Made by a program: the position numbers and the translations under genes. The notes beneath the pieces are model-generated. The model saw only the letters and a list, made by a program, of their open reading frames with translations, did not search any database and was not told where the DNA came from. DNA of 64,000 nucleotides from Photobacterium sp. Ph5 (GTDB taxonomy: Bacteria > Pseudomonadota > Gammaproteobacteria > Enterobacterales > Vibrionaceae): positions 1-64,000 of the forward strand of contig NZ_JADQAQ010000013.1 in NCBI RefSeq assembly GCF_022129445.1, given 5' to 3'. Positions 50,850 through 61,316 of this stretch are shown in pieces (position 1 is the first letter of the stretch; each line of letters begins with the position of its first letter).

Positions 50850-51362
50850 ATGAAAGATTTATTGCCTGATTTATGCGATCACTATGAACAAGATATCCAT
50901 TTTTTGGCAATGGCTTGTCAGGATTATGGTGGAAAAAATATCTTTTACGGACAGTGTGTCACGCTCCGATGTTTTGAAGATAATAGTTTAGTACGCGACA
51001 TATTATCTCAAGACGGCACAGGTAAAGTGTTATTTATTGATGGTCATGGTAGTTGTCGACGTGCGTTACTTGGTGATCAATTAGCCTTGTTGGCGATTAA
51101 GAATAATTGGCAAGGGATAATTGTTAATGGTGCGGTTCGTGATATAGCAACATTAGCGACATTAAATTTAGGTGTTAAAGCATTAGGAGGGTGCCCTATT
51201 AAGACCGTCAAGCGTCAAATGGGAGAGCTTGATGTGACATTAAATATCAGTGAAAAGTTGGTGTATCCTGGTGATTATATTTATGCCGATTTAAACGGAA
51301 TCATTCTCTCTAAACACGCATTAGATTTATCTGTATTAGATTCGTTAGGGAGAGGCGTTTAG
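50850..51362 (+). CDS. RraA-like / HMG aldolase family protein
   Basis: The 170-residue protein has the RraA fold motifs: VLFIDGHGSCRRALLGDQLA, GIIVNGAVRD (substrate Arg-Asp) and the GGCPIKTVKR loop. The family includes the RNase E inhibitor RraA and 4-hydroxy-4-methyl-2-oxoglutarate/oxaloacetate aldolases. With the GxVRD motif retained, an aldolase or decarboxylase activity is possible, and RNase E binding cannot be judged. The start is the ATG 10 bases after AAGGAG; an ATG two codons upstream lies too close to the site. Its stop overlaps the convergent next gene by 4 bases. Confidence 0.88.
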   Translation: MKDLLPDLCDHYEQDIHFLAMACQDYGGKNIFYGQCVTLRCFEDNSLVRDILSQDGTGKVLFIDGHGSCRRALLGDQLALLAIKNNWQGIIVNGAVRDIATLATLNLGVKALGGCPIKTVKRQMGELDVTLNISEKLVYPGDYIYADLNGIILSKHALDLSVLDSLGRGV

Positions 51363-51826
51363 AAGCTAAACCCTAATCCAAATTCTATGACTTGTTCGAG
51401 CTCTTCATAATCAACAGTCGCTCTAAGGTTTAGTTGGTCTGATACATCATATTGACTACTGACCTCTATTCCTAATTTTGTTTTCTCTTGAGTTGTGGCT
51501 GTATTTATTTCACTTTGTAGGCTGACTTTCGGCGTGAGATTGTATTTAACACCTGATGCAATTCCTCTCGAACCTCGCTTGACTGCTGTACCTGATGTTA
51601 ATTGAGTACTTAAATAAAGTTGAGTGTTTTTGGTTATGGTATATGCGTAGCCGCTGTCAATTTGCCAAACATCAAATGCCTGTTGATGACGAGATTGTGA
51701 TGATAGAAACCATCCTGAAGATTGTTCTTTATTGTCACTATAAGTAAGTTCTAAGTCATCGAATTCAGAAGCAAATACAGGCTGAATCCCTAATAATAAA
51801 ATCATCCCTAATAACAATTTTGCCAT
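51359..51826 (-). CDS. small outer-membrane beta-barrel-like protein
   Basis: The 155-residue protein has a signal peptide (residues 1-19, cleavage after VFA). The mature part has alternating polar/hydrophobic strands, such as TQLYLSTQLTSG, GIASGVKYNLTPKVSLQSEINT and LGIEVSSQYDVSDQLNLRATVDY. It ends in FGLGFSF, with a C-terminal Phe as in proteins inserted by the BAM machinery. It is probably a six- to eight-strand barrel in the outer membrane. I know no function. It overlaps the convergent RraA-like gene by 4 bases without a terminator between them. Confidence 0.78.
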   Translation of the reverse strand: MAKLLLGMILLLGIQPVFASEFDDLELTYSDNKEQSSGWFLSSQSRHQQAFDVWQIDSGYAYTITKNTQLYLSTQLTSGTAVKRGSRGIASGVKYNLTPKVSLQSEINTATTQEKTKLGIEVSSQYDVSDQLNLRATVDYEELEQVIEFGLGFSF

Positions 51827-51999
51827 ACCATTATCTCTAATTATTATTTTATGCTACTAACTTTAGGGCATTGGTAGATAAAATGGCATTTCAGATTTGA
51901 GAAATAGACATCCGGTTTCACATTGTATGATCCAATGCGCTTAATTTATGTAAATAGTGCTTTTATTATTACAATGTTATGGCGTTTTTGTGGCGATAA

Positions 52000-53718
52000 T
52001 TAATGCTGCTGGAATCGATACTCCGACGGATAAGGGATCACATCGGGATAATTTTCCTCAGTAATATTTTGTTGTAACTTTTGCCAATAGCTTGCTTCAA
52101 ATAAGTCACTATGTAGCTCGTCAAATAACGTGCGTACTTTAGGATTTATTAATAAAAAAGTACGAAACTCTTCGGGAAACACATCATTGATTCCTACGCT
52201 ATACCAAGGCTCTGCCGCCAGCTCATCTTCTGGGTATCTAGGTGGTGGGATTTTACGGAAATTCATCTCTGTCATGTAGGTGATTTCGTCATAATCGTAA
52301 AACACCACACGTTTATGTCGAGTCACGCCAAAGTTTTTAAATAGCATATCACCTGGAAAAATGTTGGCTGCTGCTAACTGTTTAATCGCTTGACCGTATT
52401 CATTAATGGCATAGCGTAGATCATCATCGTCTGCTTTTTCGATATAGAGGTTAAACGGCACCATGCGTCGCTCCATATATAAATGCTCAATCATAATCGT
52501 ATCATCTGTGATTGTAATAATTGAGGGAGCGATGGACTGTAGCTCTTGGATTAATGCTTCGCTAAAACGCTCTCGAGGAAAACAGAAATTACGATACTCC
52601 TGTGTATCAGCCATACGACCAACGCGATCATGTTCTTTTACTAGCTGATACTTTTCTTTGACAGTATTGTGGCTTATATCCTTTTGAGGTGCGAATTTAT
52701 CTTTAATGATTTTAAATACAAAGTCATAAGATGGGAGAGTAAAGACCGACATCACCATGCCTTTGATGCCAGGAGCAATAACGAATTGATCGTTAGTCGA
52801 GGCTAAGTGGGCTAGAAACTCACGGTAAAGCTCTGTTTTTCCATGTTTTTGGCAGCCAATCGCAGTATAAAGTTCAGCTAAGGTTTTATTGGGAATTAAC
52901 TGTGAAAGGAAACGTACTAATGCTGCTGGTGCTGGCGCATAAACCATAAAATATGAGCGCGCAAAGCCAAAAATAATACTGACATCGTTTACATCACAAA
53001 TACATGCATCAAGATAAATTTCATTATTATTATCGTTTAAAATCGGAACGACAAAGGGACAGAAGCTCCCATTAGAGAATGTGAGTTTTCCTATTAAATA
53101 GGCGGCTTTATTACGATAAAAAGGCTCACGAATAAGCTCTAGCGTTGTACCTTGATCGAACTTATTACCCAGATCCCGTTGTAAGTGTTTAAGTAATAGT
53201 TGTATATCTCTCGATTTATTTTGCCAAGTTAACGTAAAGGGCGTGTCATCAAGCATTCTTTCAAACATTGCACTTAGTGTCGTTTTAACACGATAGTGGC
53301 GCGTTAGTGATGTTGGGTAGGGGGGGACTCGATCTTCTTGTGAAGTATGAACAAACAATTTATCGCGATTAATATTTCGGTGTTTGAATATACGGCAATA
53401 TACAGAATTAAAAAAACTCTCAGCAATATCGTAACGAGGGTAGTCCAAGAGTAAATCTTGGTAGGCCATTTTGACAGCCATTAAAAAATCATGGTTGGCG
53501 TAACGTTCACCTAACATGATTTGAATTTGGTTTGTAACTAACTCAACATGATGATCATAAAAGCTGATCCGCTTCTTTAATGCATTATGCACAAGCCCCC
53601 AATGCTGTTTTTCAAAACGCTCTTGTGCTTCAGCTGTAACATCGAGAAAGCGACCGTACATGGCATCAAAGCCTTGCAAAATAGTATGGGCAATTAATGA
53701 TTCCATGGCTGCGCTCAT
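52000..53718 (-). CDS. aceK: isocitrate dehydrogenase kinase/phosphatase
   Basis: The 572-residue AceK has its N-terminal regulatory domain (to about 310) and the kinase/phosphatase domain. The ATP loop is visible as [12 protein letters not shown], and the catalytic Asp region as [19 protein letters not shown]. It phosphorylates isocitrate dehydrogenase to push carbon through the glyoxylate bypass and can reverse this. The start used is the ATG after GGGAGGAG, ten codons into the longest frame. In enterobacteria it is the third gene of aceBAK; here it stands alone between a barrel protein and the thr operon. Confidence 0.96.
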   Translation of the reverse strand: MSAAMESLIAHTILQGFDAMYGRFLDVTAEAQERFEKQHWGLVHNALKKRISFYDHHVELVTNQIQIMLGERYANHDFLMAVKMAYQDLLLDYPRYDIAESFFNSVYCRIFKHRNINRDKLFVHTSQEDRVPPYPTSLTRHYRVKTTLSAMFERMLDDTPFTLTWQNKSRDIQLLLKHLQRDLGNKFDQGTTLELIREPFYRNKAAYLIGKLTFSNGSFCPFVVPILNDNNNEIYLDACICDVNDVSIIFGFARSYFMVYAPAPAALVRFLSQLIPNKTLAELYTAIGCQKHGKTELYREFLAHLASTNDQFVIAPGIKGMVMSVFTLPSYDFVFKIIKDKFAPQKDISHNTVKEKYQLVKEHDRVGRMADTQEYRNFCFPRERFSEALIQELQSIAPSIITITDDTIMIEHLYMERRMVPFNLYIEKADDDDLRYAINEYGQAIKQLAAANIFPGDMLFKNFGVTRHKRVVFYDYDEITYMTEMNFRKIPPPRYPEDELAAEPWYSVGINDVFPEEFRTFLLINPKVRTLFDELHSDLFEASYWQKLQQNITEENYPDVIPYPSEYRFQQH

Positions 53719-53929
53719 TCGGTACTCCTCCCGATGCAATATATTCACACTTAACTATGCAACGTAGTCCGCATGACTGCAAATATAATAGCCATTTTTG
53801 TTAATGAAAATGACTGATAATTGATTCAATTTTGCTGGCTATTGTGTTGTGTAATTGTAAAGATATTATTGACTCTAATGTATGATTGCTGTAAACGTAA
53901 GCTATTAGCAAAAAAGAATTTGTAGACCA

Positions 53930-54007
53930 ATGAAGAATGTATTCAGCTCTCACGCCATCACACGCATTATTATTACCATTAACATCTTCGGTGTTAGTGC
54001 GGGCTGA
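53930..54007 (+). CDS. thrL: thr operon leader peptide
   Basis: The 25-codon frame reads MKNVFSSHAITRIIITINIFGVSAG. It has six Ile and two Thr codons, clustered in residues 10-19. It lies directly before a pause/terminator structure and thrA, and its last codons (GTGCGGGCT) pair with the 5' arm of the terminator. This is the attenuation arrangement of the enterobacterial thr operon, but with Ile codons dominating. The ribosome site is weak. Confidence 0.82.
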   Translation: MKNVFSSHAITRIIITINIFGVSAG

Positions 54008-54064
54008 TATACGCAAAGATTAACAATAAGCCCGCAACTCATAATGAGCTGCGGGTTTTTTTTT
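53998..54064 (+). promoter_or_regulatory. thr operon attenuator
   Basis: The terminator stem is CCCGCA-A-CTCAT paired with ATGAG-C-TGCGGG (54031-54055), followed by nine T residues. The upstream GCGGGCT at 53999-54005, inside the end of thrL, is complementary to AGCCCGC (54029-54035) and can form the antiterminator. Ribosome stalling at the Ile/Thr codons would decide between the two. Confidence 0.85.
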
Positions 54065-54143
54065 AACGACTTTAAATTCACATATTTGAGTATATCTAGA
54101 TGCGATAACTAGGTAGTTCAGGATAGTCACTCGGGAGTAGGGA

Positions 54144-56603
54144 ATGCGAGTATTTAAGTTTGGCGGTTCATCATTAGCCGATGCAGAGCGATTTTTAAGA
54201 GCGGCAGATATTATTGCGAGTAATGCTCAGCAAGGTGATGTTTCTGTTGTGCTATCAGCACCGGGGAAAGTAACAAATAAATTAGTTTCAGTAATTGATA
54301 ACACTGTGAAAACAGGTGAATCATCATTACAGTTAGCTGATCTTGAACAAGTATTTACTGAATTGTTCAGTGGTTTAAAAACCTTGGAGCCTAAGTTTGA
54401 TAAAGTGGCTTTAGATGCAAAGCTGGTAAGCTCTCTAGGGCAGTTAAAAGAGTATGTTCATGGTATTAAGCTATTAGGTTTATGTCCTGATAATGTGTAT
54501 GCGACGATCATCAGTAAAGGTGAGCGTCTTTCTATTGCGGCAATGAAAGCTTTACTTGAAGCAAAAGGACAACCTGCTAGCCTGATTGACCCGATTAAAT
54601 ATCTCTATGCTGAAGGTGATTACCTTGAGGCACATGTTGATATCGAAATTTCAACGCAAAATTTCCGCCGTGATCCGTTACCTGCAGGGCATGTTTGTAT
54701 TATGCCTGGCTTTACAGCAGGTAACAGCAAAGGTGAGTTAGTGACACTGGGCCGTAATGGTTCTGATTATTCTGCTGCAGTACTTGCCGCATGCCTACGC
54801 GCAGATTGTTGTGAAATTTGGACGGATGTTGATGGTGTCTATAGCTGTGATCCTCGTTTAGTCCCTGATGCACGCCTACTGAAATCTTTAAGTTATCAAG
54901 AAGCGATGGAATTGTCTTATTTCGGTGCTTCTGTTCTTCACCCTAAAACTATTGCTCCTATCGCCCAATTTCAAATTCCATGCTTGATTAAAAATAGCTT
55001 TAGCCCACAAGCGCCAGGGACATTAATTGGTCAAGATACTGGTGAAGATCAATTGGCGATTAAAGGTATTACCACCTTAAAAGATCTTACGATGGTGAAC
55101 GTGTCTGGCCCTGGTATGAAAGGGATGGTCGGTATGGCTGCACGCGTATTTGGCGCTATGTCATCTGCGGGGGTTTCTATTGTTTTGATCACTCAATCAT
55201 CATCTGAATACAGTATCAGTTTCTGTATTGAAACGGCAGATCATGTTCAAGCTGAAAAAGCGTTAAACGAAAGTTTTGAACTGGAATTAAAAGAGGGCCT
55301 GCTGGAGCCGGTTGAGTTTTCAGATAACGTATCGATCGTTACTTTAGTTGGCGATGGTATGCGCACTTCTCACGGCGTTGCATCGCGTTTCTTTACTTCT
55401 TTGGCAGAAGTGGATGTCAATATTGTTGCGATCGCGCAAGGTTCATCTGAGCGTGCTATTTCAGCAGTTATTCCACAAAATAAAGTGCCAGAAGCTGTCA
55501 AGGCGTGTCATGAGAACTTATTTAATAGTCAGCATTTCTTAGATGTTTTTGTGATTGGTGTCGGTGGTGTCGGTGGTGAGTTGATCGATCAGATCCAGCG
55601 TCAACAAAGTAAACTTGCCGATGACGGTATCGTGATTCGCGTCTGTGGTATGGCAAACAGTAAAGGATTACTCCTGAGCAGTGATGGCTTTGATTTAGAT
55701 AACTGGCGCGATCAAATGGGGGCGGTGAATGAGCCTCTCAATCTTGCTCGTATGATCCAGCTTGTTCAGCGTAATCACATTATCAACCCAGTGATCATTG
55801 ATTGTACGTCAGATCAAACAATCGCAGAGCAATATGCCGATTACCTTGCTGCGGGTTTCCACGTTATTACACCGAATAAGAAAGCGAACACGGCTAGCAT
55901 GGCTTATTACCAACAATTACGCCAAGCGGCACGTTTAAGCCGTCGTAAGTTTATGTATGACACCACTGTTGGCGCGGGTTTACCGGTTATTGAAAACTTG
56001 CAGAACCTGATGGCTGCAGGTGATGAGTTACAGCGTTTTTCAGGTATTTTATCGGGCTCAATGTCATACATCTTCGGTAAACTAGATGAAGGCATGAGCT
56101 TTAGCGAAGCGACAACCGTTGCGCGTAATAATGGTTTTACTGAGCCCGATCCTCGTGATGATTTATCAGGTATGGATGTGGCACGTAAGCTACTTATTTT
56201 GGCTCGTGAATCAGGGCTTGAATTAGAACTTTCAGACGTTGATGTTGAGCAAGCACTACCACCAGGCTTTGATGCTTTAGGCTCTGTAGATGATTTCATG
56301 GCGCGTTTATCACAAGCGGATGCATACTTTACTCAATTAGCTCAAGAAGCGGCAAAAGAGGACAAAGTCCTGCGTTATGTTGGTGAAATCGATAATGGCC
56401 ATTGCTCGGTGAAAATTGTCGCGGTGAACCCTGATGATCCAATGTTTAAAATTAAAGATGGTGAGAATGCCTTAGCCTTCTACAGCCGCTATTACCAACC
56501 GATCCCACTGGTTCTTCGTGGTTACGGTGCCGGTACGGAAGTGACAGCGGCGGGTGTTTTTGCCGATCTAATGCGTACATTAGGCTGGAAGCGAGGGGTA
56601 TAA
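54144..56603 (+). CDS. thrA: bifunctional aspartokinase I / homoserine dehydrogenase I
   Basis: The 819-residue protein has an aspartokinase domain (about 1-290) with [13 protein letters not shown] and [15 protein letters not shown]. Two ACT regulatory domains (about 310-460) follow, then the homoserine dehydrogenase domain with [19 protein letters not shown] and TVGAGLPV. It catalyses the first and third steps from aspartate to threonine and is normally inhibited by threonine. Length agrees with E. coli ThrA (820). GGGAGTAGGGA precedes the ATG. It is the first structural gene after the attenuator, one base before thrB. Confidence 0.98.
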   Translation: MRVFKFGGSSLADAERFLRAADIIASNAQQGDVSVVLSAPGKVTNKLVSVIDNTVKTGESSLQLADLEQVFTELFSGLKTLEPKFDKVALDAKLVSSLGQLKEYVHGIKLLGLCPDNVYATIISKGERLSIAAMKALLEAKGQPASLIDPIKYLYAEGDYLEAHVDIEISTQNFRRDPLPAGHVCIMPGFTAGNSKGELVTLGRNGSDYSAAVLAACLRADCCEIWTDVDGVYSCDPRLVPDARLLKSLSYQEAMELSYFGASVLHPKTIAPIAQFQIPCLIKNSFSPQAPGTLIGQDTGEDQLAIKGITTLKDLTMVNVSGPGMKGMVGMAARVFGAMSSAGVSIVLITQSSSEYSISFCIETADHVQAEKALNESFELELKEGLLEPVEFSDNVSIVTLVGDGMRTSHGVASRFFTSLAEVDVNIVAIAQGSSERAISAVIPQNKVPEAVKACHENLFNSQHFLDVFVIGVGGVGGELIDQIQRQQSKLADDGIVIRVCGMANSKGLLLSSDGFDLDNWRDQMGAVNEPLNLARMIQLVQRNHIINPVIIDCTSDQTIAEQYADYLAAGFHVITPNKKANTASMAYYQQLRQAARLSRRKFMYDTTVGAGLPVIENLQNLMAAGDELQRFSGILSGSMSYIFGKLDEGMSFSEATTVARNNGFTEPDPRDDLSGMDVARKLLILARESGLELELSDVDVEQALPPGFDALGSVDDFMARLSQADAYFTQLAQEAAKEDKVLRYVGEIDNGHCSVKIVAVNPDDPMFKIKDGENALAFYSRYYQPIPLVLRGYGAGTEVTAAGVFADLMRTLGWKRGV

Positions 56604-56604
56604 A

Positions 56605-57561
56605 ATGAGTGTTGTTGTTTATGCTCCGGCATCGATTGGTAATGTGAGTGTTGGTTTTGATGTTTTAGGCGCGGCAGTATCGCCAATTGATGGCACGTTA
56701 TTGGGCGATCGAGTAAAAGTGGCTGCGGGTCAAGCATCTTTTAGTTTGCAATGCGTTGGGGCGTTTGTTGATAAACTGCCGCAACAGGCTGAAGAGAATA
56801 TTGTCTACCGTTGCTGGCAAGTGTTTGCACGAGAGCTGGATAAAAAAGGGGGCGCGTTACTCCCTGTTGATGTGACATTAGAAAAAAATATGCCTATTGG
56901 ATCTGGCTTAGGTTCGAGTGCTTGTTCGATTGTTGCAGCATTAGATGCACTTAACCGTTTCCATGATCAACCGCTTAATGAAACAGAGCTATTGGCGCTC
57001 ATGGGGGAAATGGAAGGCGAGATCTCAGGGAGCCTTCACTATGATAACGTTGCACCGTGCTTTCTTGGTGGATTGCAATTCATGGTGGAAGAATTAGGGA
57101 TCATAAGCCAGAAAGTCCCTTGTTTTGATGATTGGTATTGGGTAATGGCTTACCCGGGGATTAAAGTACCAACCGCTGAAGCGCGTGCGATTTTGCCAGC
57201 ACAATATCGTCGCCAAGATGTGATCACTCATGGTCGTCATTTAGGTGGTTTTATTCATGCCTGTCACTCAAACCAACCACTGTTAGCTGCGAAGATGATC
57301 AAAGATGTTGTGGCTGAACCTTACCGTGAAAAGCTGTTACCTGGCTTTGCGCAAGCACGTCAGCATGCGTTAGATGCAGGGGCGATTGCGAGTGGTATTT
57401 CAGGCTCTGGACCAACCATGTTTAGTGTTTGCACCGATTTAGAGGTCGCTAAACGACTTGCACGTTGGCTCGAAGAACATTATGTTCAGAATGATGAAGG
57501 ATTTGTTCATGTTTGTCGATTAGACAACTTGGGCGCAAAAGTAACAGGAAGTGAGCTATAA
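56605..57561 (+). CDS. thrB: homoserine kinase
   Basis: The 318-residue GHMP kinase has the ATP loop [17 protein letters not shown] and the C-terminal motif [17 protein letters not shown]. It phosphorylates homoserine on the side-chain hydroxyl. It begins one base after the thrA stop and ends two bases before thrC, typical of a translationally coupled operon. Confidence 0.98.
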   Translation: MSVVVYAPASIGNVSVGFDVLGAAVSPIDGTLLGDRVKVAAGQASFSLQCVGAFVDKLPQQAEENIVYRCWQVFARELDKKGGALLPVDVTLEKNMPIGSGLGSSACSIVAALDALNRFHDQPLNETELLALMGEMEGEISGSLHYDNVAPCFLGGLQFMVEELGIISQKVPCFDDWYWVMAYPGIKVPTAEARAILPAQYRRQDVITHGRHLGGFIHACHSNQPLLAAKMIKDVVAEPYREKLLPGFAQARQHALDAGAIASGISGSGPTMFSVCTDLEVAKRLARWLEEHYVQNDEGFVHVCRLDNLGAKVTGSEL

Positions 57562-57563
57562 CA

Positions 57564-58850
57564 ATGAAATTGTATAATCTAAAAGAACATCAAGAGCAGG
57601 TTTCATTTGGTCAGGCTGTACGTCAAGGATTAGGACGTAACCAAGGTCTATTCTTTCCATCAGAACTCCCTCAATTTAGCGATATTGATGCATTGCTAGA
57701 GATGGATTTTGTCACGCGTAGTAGCAAGATCCTTTCCGCGTTTATCGGTGATGAGTTAAGTGAAGAAACTGTTAGCCAAATGGTTGATAGCGCATTCCAA
57801 TTCCCAGCACCTATCAATAAAGTAAAAGACGGTGTGTATGCATTAGAGTTGTTCCATGGGCCAACATTAGCATTTAAAGATTTTGGTGGTCGCTTTATGG
57901 CGCAATCACTAGCAGCAGTAACGGCTGATAGTGAAAGTGATATCACGATTTTAACCGCGACATCAGGCGACACAGGTGCTGCGGTTGCGCATGCTTTCTA
58001 TGGTATGGATAACATCAAGGTTGTGATTTTGTACCCGAAGGGCAAGATCAGTCCATTACAAGAAAAGATGTTCTGTACATTAGGTAAGAACATTACAACG
58101 GTTGCGGTGAATGGCACGTTTGATGATTGCCAAGCGCTAGTGAAACAAGCATTTGATGATGCAGAGCTGCGCAAAGAAGTGGGTTTAAACTCTGCAAACT
58201 CCATCAATATTAGCCGATTAATGGCGCAGATCTGTTACTACTTTGAAGCTGTTGCTCAACTGCCTAAAGCGGAACGTGAGCAATTAGTTATTTCAGTACC
58301 AAGCGGAAATTTTGGTAATTTAACGGCAGGCCTATTAGCTAAATCGCTAGGTTTACCCGTTAAACGCTTTATTGCGGCAACGAATGAAAATGACACGGTT
58401 CCACGTTATTTACAAACGGGTGAGTGGTCTCCAAAAGTAACCGTTCCAACTATTTCAAATGCGATGGATGTTAGCCAACCGAATAACTGGCCACGTATCG
58501 AAGAGCTTTGTCAGCTAAAAGGCTGGGGCTTAAATGAATTAGGTTATGGTGCGGTGACAGATGAGCAAACAGCTGAAACCTTAAAACAAATGACTGCAGA
58601 AGGGTATTTATGTGAGCCTCATGGTGCGATTGCTTATCGGATTCTTAACGAGCAATTAGATGATGGCGAAACAGGTTTATTCCTTTGTACTGCGCACCCA
58701 GCGAAATTTAAAGAAGTGGTGGATGAGATCTTAGATAAAGATATTCCATTACCTGCACCGTTAGCGAAGCATAATGCGATGGAATTATTATCTTTAGAAC
58801 GTGATAATGATTTTGAAGCAGTAAAAGCGGTATTACGTTCAGTACAATAA
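57564..58850 (+). CDS. thrC: threonine synthase
   Basis: The 428-residue PLP enzyme shows FHGPTLAFKDFGGRFMA with the Schiff-base Lys, TATSGDTGAAVAHAF, SVPSGNFGNLTAGLLA for the cofactor phosphate, and the short enterobacterial-type N terminus. It converts O-phosphohomoserine to threonine. It is the last gene of thrLABC and is followed by a terminator. Confidence 0.98.
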   Translation: MKLYNLKEHQEQVSFGQAVRQGLGRNQGLFFPSELPQFSDIDALLEMDFVTRSSKILSAFIGDELSEETVSQMVDSAFQFPAPINKVKDGVYALELFHGPTLAFKDFGGRFMAQSLAAVTADSESDITILTATSGDTGAAVAHAFYGMDNIKVVILYPKGKISPLQEKMFCTLGKNITTVAVNGTFDDCQALVKQAFDDAELRKEVGLNSANSINISRLMAQICYYFEAVAQLPKAEREQLVISVPSGNFGNLTAGLLAKSLGLPVKRFIAATNENDTVPRYLQTGEWSPKVTVPTISNAMDVSQPNNWPRIEELCQLKGWGLNELGYGAVTDEQTAETLKQMTAEGYLCEPHGAIAYRILNEQLDDGETGLFLCTAHPAKFKEVVDEILDKDIPLPAPLAKHNAMELLSLERDNDFEAVKAVLRSVQ

Positions 58851-58870
58851 TGACGAATAGTATATAGCGT

Positions 58871-58900
58871 TAAAAAAGGAGCTAAGGCTCCTTTTTTTAT
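58871..58900 (+). terminator. terminator of the thr operon
   Basis: AAAAAAGGAGC and GCTCCTTTTTTT form the stem of a strong terminator about 20 bases after thrC. Confidence 0.9.
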
Positions 58901-58921
58901 TTTTCTGTTATTACAGATAAT

Positions 58922-58954
58922 AAAAAACGGCACATTGATCGTGCCGTTTTTTTA
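58922..58954. terminator. terminator after grcA (bidirectional)
   Basis: AAAAAACGGCAC and GTGCCGTTTTTTT pair around ATTGATC. It serves grcA on the minus strand and is a second stop for the thr operon. Confidence 0.9.
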
Positions 58955-58989
58955 TTGCTACGTACCTAATAAGGCAAACTAACAGAAAA

Positions 58990-59367
58990 TTATAGGCTGC
59001 TAGTGAAAGTACGTGCGATAACGTCTTGTTGTTGCTCACGAGTTAGTGAGTTGAAGCGTACAGCGTAGCCAGAAACACGGATTGTTAGCTGTGGGTATTT
59101 TTCTGGGTGCTTAGCAGCATCTTCTAATGTTTCACGCTTTAGAACGTTTACGTTTAGGTGCTGACCACCTTCGATTTTTGCTGGTGCTTCGATAGCAAGT
59201 TCACGGTACTCGATGTCACCTAGATCTGCTTGAGCAACAACTTGGTCTGCTTCAAAACCAGATAGCGCACATACACAACGTGCTTCGTTTGTTTCGCTGT
59301 CTAGGATCCAGATAGTATTTAGTAGATCGTCGTTTGCTGCTTTAGTAATTTGAATACCAGTAATCAT
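58990..59367 (-). CDS. grcA: autonomous glycyl radical cofactor GrcA
   Basis: The 125-residue protein (YfiD) is a stand-alone copy of the C-terminal radical domain of pyruvate formate-lyase. The C-terminal motif [13 protein letters not shown] has the radical-bearing Gly. It repairs oxygen-damaged PflB by replacing the cut radical segment. The gene has an FNR-type promoter upstream, fitting microaerobic induction. A strong ribosome site (GGAGA) precedes the ATG. Confidence 0.97.
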   Translation of the reverse strand: MITGIQITKAANDDLLNTIWILDSETNEARCVCALSGFEADQVVAQADLGDIEYRELAIEAPAKIEGGQHLNVNVLKRETLEDAAKHPEKYPQLTIRVSGYAVRFNSLTREQQQDVIARTFTSSL

Positions 59368-59421
59368 AACTTATCTCCGAGAAATTGGTGTTAATTTATT
59401 CGTTTCTGCCGAGCTAATAAT

Positions 59422-59463
59422 TGTATAACCCAGCATGGTTACTTGTGCATTGACTTAGATCAA
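59422..59463 (-). promoter_or_regulatory. FNR-dependent promoter of grcA
   Basis: TTGAC-N4-ATCAA at 59450-59463 matches the FNR consensus in 9 of 10 positions. On the minus strand TATACA (59427-59422) lies 32 bases from its centre, which is the class II spacing with FNR at -41.5. The predicted start is near 59415, giving a leader of about 48 bases. Confidence 0.72.
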
Positions 59464-59581
59464 ATTACAACAAAAAACCTTAAATAAAGTAGGGCTGTTT
59501 TATTGAGCTAAGTCAATCTAACGCCATTTTAAGGGTTAATCAACAACAAATTTTAAGTAATAAAAAATAGTTTAACGCACT

Positions 59582-59603
59582 AATGTTGTAAAATTACAAC
59601 ATT
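59582..59603. promoter_or_regulatory. perfect 22-bp palindrome upstream of nfo
   Basis: The arms AATGTTGTAA and TTACAACATT are exact reverse complements and are separated by AA. It lies about 98 bases before the nfo start. There is no T tract, and it looks like a dimeric repressor or activator site. I cannot name the regulator. Confidence 0.55.
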
Positions 59604-59690
59604 AGTGTTGTCCGTTTGTTTTTGTGGTGTTTATTTGGTGTTCTGTTTTGGCGTGAAATGCCAAATGATATAAATGAGGTTAAAATTATT

Positions 59691-60539
59691 ATGAAGCTGA
59701 TTGGTGCTCATGTTTCTGCTGCTGGCGGTGTATTTAATGCGCCAGTAAATGCTGAAAAAATTGGTGCGAATGCGTTTGCTCTGTTTACTAAAAATCAACG
59801 ACAGTGGGTGGCAAAGCCGCTAGATACCGATGTTATTGCAGCCTTTAAAGCGCGTTGTTCTCAACTAGGATTTAATGCTAATGCTATTTTACCGCATGAC
59901 TCTTATTTAATTAATTTAGGTGCGCCAGAGGCTGAAAAGTTGGAAAAATCGCGTGCTGCTTTTATTGATGAAATGTCGCGTTGTAAACAGCTTGGATTGC
60001 ACCTTTTGAACTTTCATCCGGGGAGTCATTTAAAAAAAATTTCTGAAAAAGAGTGTTTAAAGTTGATCGCAGAATCAATAAACCTTGCGCATGAGCAAGT
60101 AAGTGATGTTGTTGCGGTGATCGAAAATACGGCGGGACAAGGTTCAAATTTAGGTTGGCGGTTTGAACATTTAGCGGAAATCATCAATCAAGTTAAAGAT
60201 AAAACACGGGTAGGTGTCTGTATTGATACCTGTCATACCTTTGCGGCTGGATATGATTTACGCACTGAAGCTGCAACAGATCGAACTTTTGCTGAATTTA
60301 ATGATGTTGTTGGAATGCAATATCTCCGAGGTATGCACTTAAATGATTCCAAAGGTGATTTAGGTAGTCATTTAGATCGCCACCATAGTCTAGGTGAAGG
60401 CGCGATTGGCTGGGATTGTTTCCGCTATATCATGCAAGATGATCGTTTTAATCATATGCCTCTTATTTTAGAAACGATTAATCCTGATATTTGGCATCAA
60501 GAGATTGCGACATTGCGAGATTTTGTCGATCAAAAATAA
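59691..60539 (+). CDS. nfo: endonuclease IV
   Basis: The 282-residue TIM-barrel AP endonuclease begins [13 protein letters not shown] and carries the zinc-ligand segments [58 protein letters not shown] and LILETIN. It cuts 5' of abasic sites and repairs oxidised DNA ends. The start used gives the usual family length; the longest frame begins 25 codons upstream and overlaps the regulatory palindrome region. GAGG lies about 11 bases before the ATG. Confidence 0.97.
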   Translation: MKLIGAHVSAAGGVFNAPVNAEKIGANAFALFTKNQRQWVAKPLDTDVIAAFKARCSQLGFNANAILPHDSYLINLGAPEAEKLEKSRAAFIDEMSRCKQLGLHLLNFHPGSHLKKISEKECLKLIAESINLAHEQVSDVVAVIENTAGQGSNLGWRFEHLAEIINQVKDKTRVGVCIDTCHTFAAGYDLRTEAATDRTFAEFNDVVGMQYLRGMHLNDSKGDLGSHLDRHHSLGEGAIGWDCFRYIMQDDRFNHMPLILETINPDIWHQEIATLRDFVDQK

Positions 60540-60631
60540 GTGGTTATAGAGAAAGGTGGCGTTTATCTATCTCGCCTTTGATCTGATTTTGTTATTCTTA
60601 CTGAGTAAATTTTATTGATGAGGAAACATTT

Positions 60632-61294
60632 ATGACCGCTAGTTGGTCTACATTTATCGAGCAACAACGAGCACAAGCGTATTTTTCTGAGATTGAACAG
60701 GCGGTTGACGCTGCTCGCGCATCTGGAAAAGTGGTATTTCCTCCTCAAGAAGATATCTTTAATGCATTCACCTCGACGCCATTAGAGAGCACTAAGGTCG
60801 TCATTCTAGGACAAGATCCCTACCATGGGCCAAAGCAAGCCCATGGCCTTAGCTTCTCGGTATTGCCGGGTATTAAGACACCACCGTCATTGGCAAATAT
60901 GTATAAAGAGTTAGCCACTGACATTGAAGGTTTTATAGTACCTGAACATGGTTATTTACAGCCGTGGGCAGAGCAAGGTGTTTTATTGCTTAATACAGTC
61001 CTAACAGTAGAGCAAGGTAATGCTCACTCGCACGCTAAGATTGGTTGGGAAACATTTACTGATCGCGCAATTGAATATATTAATGATAATACTGAAGGCG
61101 TGATTTTCTTGTTATGGGGCGCACATGCGCAAAAGAAAGGTAAGAAGATAGATAAAACGCGTCACCACGTATTGCATTCAGCGCATCCGTCACCGTTATC
61201 GGCTTATCGTGGTTTCTTTGGCTGTCAGCATTTCTCTAAAACAAATCAGTTATTAGCTGAGATGGGGAAAGCTCCGATCAATTGGCAAGTATAA
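60632..61294 (+). CDS. ung: uracil-DNA glycosylase
   Basis: The 220-residue family 1 enzyme has the catalytic-water motif [16 protein letters not shown] and the minor-groove loop [14 protein letters not shown], with the active-site His. It removes uracil from DNA. AGGAAA precedes the start codon. It follows nfo on the same strand by 93 bases, making a small base-excision repair pair, and ends at a terminator. Confidence 0.98.
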   Translation: MTASWSTFIEQQRAQAYFSEIEQAVDAARASGKVVFPPQEDIFNAFTSTPLESTKVVILGQDPYHGPKQAHGLSFSVLPGIKTPPSLANMYKELATDIEGFIVPEHGYLQPWAEQGVLLLNTVLTVEQGNAHSHAKIGWETFTDRAIEYINDNTEGVIFLLWGAHAQKKGKKIDKTRHHVLHSAHPSPLSAYRGFFGCQHFSKTNQLLAEMGKAPINWQV

Positions 61295-61316
61295 ACTTAG
61301 AGATTCTCCAGATAAC

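Larger units (their letters stand above)
59368..59690. other. control region between grcA and nfo
   Basis: This 323-base spacer serves two divergent genes. It contains the FNR-type promoter of grcA (59420-59463), a weaker FNR-like sequence TTGAG-N4-GTCAA at 59513-59526 and a perfect palindrome at 59582-59603. The half-site ATTACAAC occurs both in the palindrome and next to the FNR box at 59464-59471. Confidence 0.6.

Noticed and set aside
53801-54016. 71-codon minus-strand frame across thrL
   Set aside because: It is antisense to the leader peptide and the attenuator, which have much stronger support; its composition is low-complexity.
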